Shown in pieces: positions 62,416 to 64,000 of a stretch of 64,000 nucleotides of DNA (positions are counted from its first letter, which is position 1; the number at the start of each line of letters is the position of its first letter). Made by a program: the position numbers and the translations under genes. The notes under the pieces were generated by a model. It made no database searches. It was not told where the DNA came from and saw only the letters and a list, made by a program, of their open reading frames with translations. Origin of the DNA: Mesostigma viride (Eukaryota > Streptophyta > Mesostigmatophyceae > Mesostigmatales > Mesostigmataceae); the NCBI GenBank assembly GCA_009746045.1, contig RPFO01000076.1:2146479-2210478 (forward strand). Direction: 5' to 3'.

Positions 62416-64000
62416 GCTCACAACGTAGCTGTAGTTCCTTTGCGTCATATGGAAGCCGCCGACCTGGCAGAAGCCATTGATGTCTCTTCGTCCTTTTTCT
62501 CACCACTCGAGTCAATATAGATGGACAGGCAGTTCGCGTGTCTAGAGGGCCAGCCTGGATTTGAATGCCTCAAGACAGTTGGGCGTGAGGACCACACTGG
62601 TCAGGGTATAGTGGAGCGTGCTGTGCAAGAATTCAAGCAAGCTGCACGGAGACAAGGTGATGCATCCCTTTCAGCATACCCAGCCCGCCTCATGTGGGCG
62701 TTGCGGATTTGTGCATGCCTTAATCGGCGTGTGTTGTTGTCCATTCCTTCTCGCAATGTGGTGATAACAGCTGAGGGATTGCAGCACGGCCACTACCCAC
62801 CAGAGATAGAAGAGGAGTGGGCACGCCATTTGCAGGGTAGATTTGCCAACCTGGTACGAAGGGATACACGTAGGCCGGTTACCGCCTATAGTGTAGGAGA
62901 CCTGGTTTGGGTGCATAAAGAGGGCCCCTTTGTAAAGAGGGGACAGTGGAATGGTCCAGCCACGGTAGTGTCCGTGGATGGGAGTGTGCGCAAGGCCGTT
63001 GTTTCCTTGCAGGACAAGCAACACCACATCCCGTGGAGCAAGCTCAAGCACTATCAACCGAACACAAGTGCGTGGGAGCGCCTTCTGCACTACTACGAGG
63101 ACGCGGACAACTTCTTGCGGCCTCCACCAGGTGACGTGATTGCCCCTCTTTTACCCATGCCTGCCTCTGACCCTATGCAAATGTCTGCCGAAGCTCGGGA
63201 GGTAGAGGACGATGAGCATGTTGAGGAGGACGGTGATCTGGTGGCACCTGCTGCAGATGTGCAGAGCTTAGCTCGCGAGCCCCCTGCTGACCTGCGCGAG
63301 GGTAGTAGGGAGGGCATTACCCCTGCCGTTAGCCAGGGTCCGGCTGCCGTTAGTCAGCCTCGCCGGGGTGGTGGGTTGCTCAGCAAGATTGTTCTAGGGC
63401 TGCGCCGGGACAATAACATGGGGTTAGGCTCCCTTCGCCGCCCACCACAGACTGCAGGCGTCCCCCCTCAGCTGGGCCCGAGCACTGCAGTCATCTCTTC
63501 CTCGTTAACCGCTAGGGCGCTGAATTGTGGGTTCCTCATTGATACCCAGGCCCAGGTCTCTATTATCAGGGCCAATTGTGTAGACTTTCCTTTGCTGCCC
63601 TCTCATTGGACTCAGGTCACTGATTTTGCTAGGTCAGGGTCCTACAAGGTCCTGGGGGAATTTCCCTTTACCATACTCGGCGCAGACACGCCCATGTGTG
63701 TGGTAGAGGGGTATGATGGGCCCGCCTTATTAGGGCAGCCGTTCTTGACGCTACCCGGGGTTACAGTGAGCAGCACACAGCTGTCCCGAGCGGGGTTTGG
63801 CTGCATGCGATTGAATAATTTTTCCCTCGATGTCGCTGCTCGGGGTCTCTCATTGCCTATGGTGGCTGCCATGAAAGGGGTAGAGTACAAGGATTCTGAA
63901 TTGCCTCCTGCACGCGATCTTCTCACCCCTAAAGCCCTCACCCCTGACAGTTTGGGGATTAGCTTCCACGATGTTGCCACTGAAAGCCCCATGTCCTTCC
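62414..64000 (+). CDS. Element C integrase core, protease and start of RT (runs past window end)
   Basis: After the dimer, integrase resumes with NVAVVPLRHMEAADL, meets a TAG at 62518-62520, then is open to the window end. MDRQFACLEG holds the second Asp; GREDHTGQGIVERAV holds the catalytic Glu. VGDLVWVHKEGPFVKRGQW is the C-terminal DNA-binding part. An acidic, Pro-rich linker follows, then the protease: FLIDTQAQVSIIRAN has its Asp codon at 63541, with Gln in place of Gly, and it ends GPALLGQPFL. RT begins near 63950 (LGISFHDVATESP), aligning with the RT start of A and B. One TAG and earlier gag stops make this copy defective. Confidence 0.85.

Overview
The window is nuclear DNA from a eukaryote with a large, repeat-packed genome. 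It holds tandem microsatellites of up to about 450 bp, LTR retrotransposons (Ty1/copia-like and Ty3/gypsy chromovirus), two LINE-type insertions, a Mutator-like transposase relic and a CACTA-type DNA transposon. I see no bacterial operons. A plant-type initiator-tRNA-Met primer site, a TGTAA motif near a LINE 3' end and the mix of MULE, CACTA and chromovirus elements suggest an alga or early-diverging member of the green lineage, but I cannot name the organism. Only one locus (8657-10199, minus) looks like a possible ordinary intron-containing gene.

Layout. 1-8.6 kb: GGC-rich low-complexity DNA, a MULE transposase remnant, a fold-back element, a (CACACG)n array, and two blocks of degenerate palindromic repeats that look like subterminal regions of DNA transposons. 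8.6-15.7 kb: the possible gene, a 5'-truncated LINE with reverse transcriptase and a restriction-like endonuclease region, an ORF1-only LINE copy (both with 13-bp target duplications), and a (GGGA)n array. 16.7-64 kb: a nested stack of insertions, which dominates the window.

The stack was read from target-site duplications (TSDs), and in most cases removing an insertion restores the host reading frame. Element C (plus strand; 5' LTR split, gag/integrase/protease from 56.8 kb past the window end) was hit in its 5' LTR by element B (minus, 17223-56783). B was hit by an LTR-LTR dimer (20527-23045) and by element A (minus, 23514-52669). A was split inside its integrase by a 23-kb CACTA element (27470-50467). 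The CACTA element carries a deleted copia element D (33728-38258) and chromovirus E (38398-50030). E was hit by a tandem-dimer element (44851-47180). The deepest path has six levels. Element C separately carries a 285-bp retroposon, a 1.75-kb inverted-repeat element and another tandem-dimer element.

The most notable signal is shared by A, B and C: a retrotransposon lineage in which the aspartic protease lies after integrase and before reverse transcriptase (gag-IN-PR-RT-RH). Its protease signature is DTQ or DTN instead of DTG/DSG, its RT box is HGDD (A and B), its LTRs end AGTT...AACT instead of TG...CA, and no TGG-initial primer site follows the LTR. Canonical element D in the same window, with protease directly after the gag zinc knuckle, TG...CA LTRs and an initiator-Met primer site, serves as an internal control.
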